Shown: one piece after another, positions 61,328-64,000 of the stretch
Numbering within the stretch: position 1 is the first letter of the stretch
How the letters are laid out: each line of letters starts with the position of its first letter
NCBI GenBank assembly: GCA_016185425.1
Contig: JACPNQ010000036.1
Coordinates: forward strand, 46,558 to 110,557
Direction of reading: 5' to 3'
From: Acidobacteriota bacterium
Lineage (GTDB): Bacteria; Acidobacteriota; Terriglobia; Bryobacterales; Bryobacteraceae
Length of the DNA: 64,000 bases
Program-made: the position numbers and the translations under genes
The notes under the pieces: model-generated
The model's database searches: none
What the model was told of the DNA's origin: nothing
The model's input: only the letters and a program-made list of their open reading frames with translations

Positions 61328-61343
61328 GTCCGGCGAGCCGGAC
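61328..61343 (-). terminator. hairpin after the DUF72 gene, without T-run
   Basis: GTCCGG-CTCG-CCGGAC on the minus strand, a perfect 6-bp GC-rich stem that begins 2 nt after the DUF72 stop. No T-tract follows, so it may be a weak or factor-dependent terminator or an mRNA 3' stabiliser. The remaining 145 bp up to the adaptor start contain no other gene or clear promoter that I can identify. Confidence 0.35.
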
Positions 61344-61345
61344 TG

Positions 61346-62203
61346 TCAATCCTGCCCGGTTGAGGCGATTCCCTTTAGTTCGGGATAGTATTCCAGCAGC
61401 GTGCCGGGGAGAGCCATCGGTTTATGAAAGAGTAAAGATGATATCTCCAATGCATTGACGACAGCCTTGCCGATATTGTGATTGTTCGTAATTACATACG
61501 TGTCTTCGGCTTCCCGCTCCAACGCCCTGGCGCGATCCACCCAGGGCTCCAATTCCTCCACCGAATAGAGGTAGTCGTAACGCTCCCGAACGTCGGCTTG
61601 CGCGGAAAACCAGTTCCGGTAGTTGCGGCCGTGGAGTCTTATGTAGCCAACGGACGACGTTGTGCGCGCCGAAGGGGTGACCGAGCGGTGAAACAGCGGC
61701 TGATCAATATTGCAGATGCCGATTCCGAGCCCGGCCAGAAAATCCAACGTCTGCTCGGCAACCCAGCTACTGTGCCGCACCTCAAGGACGAGCGGAAATT
61801 CACGAAAACAATCGTGCAACCTCAATAAGTACTCCCTGTTCTCCTGCTCGTTCTTAAAAGACCACGGGAACTGTAACAGGATCGCCCCAAGTTTGCCTGC
61901 CTCCATGATCGGCTGGACACCGTTTTTAAAATCTGCCTCATCCCTTGGCGCGGGCTTTCGCGCATGCGTGAATGACTGGTAGAGCTTTGCGGTGAATCGG
62001 AACGCCGGAGCGTGGCGAACACTCTCCACCCACTGCCTCGCCGCTGAAGCGCGCGGTGGACCATAAAACGACGAATTGATCTCGATCGTCGAAAAGTAGC
62101 GGGAGAGGTACTCCAACTCGTCGAATCCGCGCGGTTTAGGTTTCGGATAGACGATGCCCTCCCAGTCCTTGTATTTCCAGCCAGCCGTTCCGATGCGCAG
62201 CAT
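61346..62203 (-). CDS. DUF72 (YecE-like) family protein
   Basis: 285 aa TIM-barrel-like protein of unknown activity. Family motifs: LRIGTAGWKYKDWEGIVYPK, YFSTIEINSSFYGPP, FRFTAKLYQSFTH, LGAILLQFPWSFK, PLVLEVRHSSWV, VGYIRLHGRN and TYVITNNHNIGKAVVNAL. Normal length and soluble. It lies between the ECF sigma gene (23 bp upstream) and the RND operon. No neighbour explains its role. Confidence 0.92.
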   Translation of the reverse strand: MLRIGTAGWKYKDWEGIVYPKPKPRGFDELEYLSRYFSTIEINSSFYGPPRASAARQWVESVRHAPAFRFTAKLYQSFTHARKPAPRDEADFKNGVQPIMEAGKLGAILLQFPWSFKNEQENREYLLRLHDCFREFPLVLEVRHSSWVAEQTLDFLAGLGIGICNIDQPLFHRSVTPSARTTSSVGYIRLHGRNYRNWFSAQADVRERYDYLYSVEELEPWVDRARALEREAEDTYVITNNHNIGKAVVNALEISSLLFHKPMALPGTLLEYYPELKGIASTGQD

Positions 62204-62226
62204 GTTCCATTCTTACCGGAAATGAG

Positions 62227-63471
62227 TTAGCACGACTCCGCCCGCTTGATGAGAAAGTCGCGTTCGCGGGCGTTCTTGGTCAGCGACGCCGCACGGAGGA
62301 ATTCTTCCCTGGCTTCGGCGGTGCGGCCAAGTTTGTTAAGGAAATCGGCGCGGACCGCCGGCAGCAGATGATAGTTCCGGAGAGCGGGTTCTCCGGCGAG
62401 CTCGTCGAGTAGCGCGAGACCCGCCGACGGCCCATCAGCCATTGAGACGGCTACGGCGCGGTTGAGCTCGATGACCGGAGACGGCGTGAGTCGAGCAAGC
62501 TCGGCGTAGAGTCTGCCGATTTGCGGCCAGTCGGTTTCCGATGGAGTGCGGGCCTTTGCATGGCAGGACGCGATGGCTGCCTGGACGGTGTAGGGGCCTC
62601 GATGCGCGTTCAGGGCTTCGGCGCGGGAGAGCGCGGCGAGCCCACGTTGGATCAGCAATTGATCCCAGAGAGCGCGGTTTTGTTCATTGAGAACGATGGG
62701 CTCGCCAGCCGGCGTGACGCGAGCTCGGGCTCGGGAGGCTTGAATCTCCATGAGCGCGACGAGACCGTGAACCTCGGGCTCTTGGGGAGCGAGTCCCGCA
62801 AGAATACGGCCTAGGCGCAGGGCTTCCTCACAGAGGTCGGACCGCATCCAATGTTCGCCGGCGGTCGCAGTGTAGCCTTCGTTGAAGATGGCATAAATAA
62901 CTTCGAGGACCGTGGCGAGACGCTCTGCGAGTTCGGCTCCACGCGGAACCTCGTAGGGCACCTTCTCCTTGGCGAGCGTTCGCTTTGCGCGGACGATGCG
63001 CTGCGCGATGGTGGGTTCGGCGGCCAGGAAGGCTCGGGCTATTTCATCGGTCGTGAGACCGGCGAGGAGGCGGAGCGTGAGCGCGACACGAGCCTCGGAT
63101 GGGAGGATGGGATGACACGCGGTGAAGATGAGCCGGAGCAGGTCGTCGCCCACATCGTCATCGAGCGCATCGAGATCGATGGTGGTTTCGGTCTGTGTGG
63201 TCTTAAGGATTTCCTGGTGTTTTTGCTGGAGACGTTTGTTGCGGCGCAGGAGGTCGATGGCGCGAAACTTCGCCGCGGCCATGAGCCACGCGGCGGGATT
63301 GTCGGGGATGCCGGATTGGGGCCACTGCTCGAGCGCGGCTACGAGAGCGTCCTGCGCGAGTTCTTCCGCGAAGCCAACATCGCGGACGATGCGCGCGAGG
63401 GCCGCGATCAGTTTGGCGGACTCGATCCTCCAGACTGCATCGATTGTGCGATGGACGTCGTTGGCCGCCAC
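62227..63471 (-). CDS. ECF42-type RNA polymerase sigma factor with C-terminal TPR-like extension
   Basis: 414 aa. Sigma-2 region: RIVRDVGFAEELAQDALVAALEQWP and PAAWLMAAAKFRAIDLLRRNKR. Sigma-4 region: ARVALTLRLLAGLTTDEIARAFLAAEPTIAQRIVRAKRTL. Then the DUF6596 block (IYAIFNEGYTATAGEHWMR; VHGLVALMEIQASRARARV) and a C-terminal TPR-like helical part (LIQRGLAALSRAEAL; ELNRAVAVSMADGPSAGL). This is the ECF42 plan, in which no anti-sigma factor is used; the extension replaces it. ECF42 genes typically sit next to, and control, DGPF/YciI-like genes, and the upstream gene here is one. Confidence 0.92.
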   Translation of the reverse strand: MAANDVHRTIDAVWRIESAKLIAALARIVRDVGFAEELAQDALVAALEQWPQSGIPDNPAAWLMAAAKFRAIDLLRRNKRLQQKHQEILKTTQTETTIDLDALDDDVGDDLLRLIFTACHPILPSEARVALTLRLLAGLTTDEIARAFLAAEPTIAQRIVRAKRTLAKEKVPYEVPRGAELAERLATVLEVIYAIFNEGYTATAGEHWMRSDLCEEALRLGRILAGLAPQEPEVHGLVALMEIQASRARARVTPAGEPIVLNEQNRALWDQLLIQRGLAALSRAEALNAHRGPYTVQAAIASCHAKARTPSETDWPQIGRLYAELARLTPSPVIELNRAVAVSMADGPSAGLALLDELAGEPALRNYHLLPAVRADFLNKLGRTAEAREEFLRAASLTKNARERDFLIKRAESC

Positions 63472-63518
63472 TACTTTCGATCAGAACATAGTGGCGGCCG
63501 CCGGCGAAAGATTGGAGC

Positions 63519-63869
63519 CTATTTTTTGACGAAGTCTTCCGGCGCGAAGATTTGGCGGATCTCGATATCCGTTTCTTCGTCGTGCGGGTTGGGGCAGCGC
63601 TTTAGCCACTCCACCGCCTCTTCCATCGAACTTACTTGCCAGATCCAGTAGCCGGCGACGAGTTCCTTCGTTTCCGCGAAGGGACCGTCGATGACCGTGC
63701 GGCTGGCGCCGGAGAACCGGACACGTTTACCCTTCGCGCTGCTCTGCAAGCCCTCGCCGGCCAGCAGGATACCGGCCTTAATGAGTTGCTCGTTGTAGGC
63801 CATCATGTCGCTTAACAACTTCTCGCTTGGCATGACGCCATTTTCGGAATCCTGAGTCGCTTTGACTAG
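63519..63869 (-). pseudogene. DGPF-domain (YciI-like) protein, 5' end cut off by an IS110 element
   Basis: From an internal ATG at 63833 the frame gives 104 aa with the DGPF hallmark (RTVIDGPFAETKELVAGYWIWQV) and AYNEQLIKAGILLAGEGLQ. Upstream of that ATG the frame still reads family-like sequence (LVKATQDSENGV) back to base 63869, then meets TGA and TAG. Family members begin about four residues earlier (M-x-x-M-x-LVKAT), so the missing start codon lies exactly where the IS110 sequence begins. The protein may still be made from the internal ATG, without its first beta-strand. It is the usual partner of ECF42 sigma factors. Confidence 0.7.
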
Positions 63870-63971
63870 TCACTATGGAGCGACCAACCGCCGAATCGCA
63901 GTAGCGCGGGTTACGCTGCGAGTAGGTGAAGCCAGCGGCGCAGAGCCGCATACGAAAGGAGCTGGTCGCAC
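63870..63971 (+). ncRNA. IS110 left-end non-coding region, possible bridge-RNA template
   Basis: In IS110-family elements a non-coding end next to the recombinase gene encodes a structured bridge RNA that pairs with both target and donor DNA. Here the left end can fold CGCA-(GTA)-GCG against CGC-TGCG (63897-63920; loop CGGGTTA), and a GC-rich stretch GGCGCAGAGCCGC follows. At about 100 nt it is shorter than the IS621 bridge-RNA region, so the RNA may instead be at the right end, as in IS1111 types. Only one end is visible. Confidence 0.3.
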
Positions 63972-64000
63972 ATGTCTAAATTACGCTTTGTCGGTCTGGA
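63972..64000 (+). CDS. IS110-family transposase, first codons only
   Basis: ATG at 63972 with AAAGGAG 10 nt ahead. The nine complete codons read MSKLRFVGL and the tenth begins GA. MSKLxFVGLD is a very common IS110 transposase opening, where the aspartate is the first residue of the DEDD (RuvC-like) catalytic set. The window ends here, so everything else is inference. Confidence 0.65.

Larger units (their letters stand above)
63870..64000 (+). mobile_element. IS110-family insertion sequence, left end (continues beyond window)
   Basis: The element begins at or within a few bases of 63870, where the DGPF reading frame breaks. About 100 nt of non-coding left end follow, then a transposase start at 63972. 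No target duplication can be checked because the right end is outside. IS110 elements have no conventional terminal inverted repeats, consistent with what is seen. The non-coding end holds a bulged hairpin (63897-63920). Confidence 0.65.

Noticed and set aside
1..64000. CRISPR arrays, tRNA or rRNA genes, prophage
   Set aside because: No regularly spaced repeats, cloverleaf-like sequences, rRNA segments or phage structural genes were seen by eye; a tRNAscan/Infernal run would be the decisive check.

Overview
The window is about 64 kb of GC-rich chromosome that reads like an acidobacterium of the Bryobacteraceae/Solibacter group. The marks are a TIGR03437-type C-terminal domain on a beta-propeller protein, a PadR regulator paired with an ADOP-type ABC permease, a large Oar-like TonB-dependent receptor with an N-terminal carboxypeptidase-regulatory domain, a DUF1501 plus PSD1/cytochrome pair, and many signal-peptide-bearing enzymes. 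The assignment rests on gene content only; no rRNA or tRNA gene was seen.

Left part (1-23,638, almost all minus strand): a partial YprB-like nuclease gene, then a long, tightly packed run transcribed right to left: mazG, a GNAT acyltransferase, an enolase-superfamily OSBS/N-acylamino-acid racemase, a DMT transporter, an MFS transporter, an SDR, a TolC-like protein, a beta-propeller/TIGR03437 protein, a TPR lipoprotein, a di-heme HEAT-type exported protein, a CAAX-type membrane protease, rlmH, accD, a secreted D-aminoacylase, an ABC-F ATPase, a second TPR protein and an exported D-2-hydroxyacid dehydrogenase. Many neighbours overlap by 1-4 nt, so translation is probably coupled.

A short accessory scar (23,647-24,460) follows: a YefM/Phd antitoxin with a TGTACA-core operator, a PIN toxin shrunk to 73 codons and a possible transposition-protein HTH remnant. 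Next to it are a small possible secreted protein and a short SecA paralogue on the plus strand, then the TonB receptor and an FMN-dependent alpha-hydroxy-acid oxidase.

Middle (31-43 kb): a Gfo/Idh/MocA oxidoreductase, an ArsA/Get3-type ATPase with a coupled 69-aa protein, an IlvD/Edd-type sugar-acid dehydratase, a polytopic GT-C-like membrane protein, a small exported protein, a PQQ-propeller protein, a broken acyltransferase, truA, pyrE and a second TolC protein that ends at a strong terminator. The roughly 580-bp gap after it is the most striking non-coding stretch. It has a textbook sigma-54 promoter with dyads upstream, a C/U-rich transcript of about 250 nt closed by its own intrinsic terminator, and then a 53-codon gene with repeats ahead of it.

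Right part (43.8-64 kb): the DUF1501/PSD1 pair; a protein with three tandem copies of a repeat of about 58 aa; a small basic protein; a heparin-lyase-like jelly-roll protein; padR plus the ADOP permease behind a promoter embedded in two 21-bp operator copies; an RND efflux operon with one adaptor and two permeases; a DUF72 protein; and an ECF42-type sigma factor with its DGPF (YciI-like) partner. The DGPF gene has lost its first codons where an IS110-family element begins. The window ends 29 nt into that element's transposase gene.
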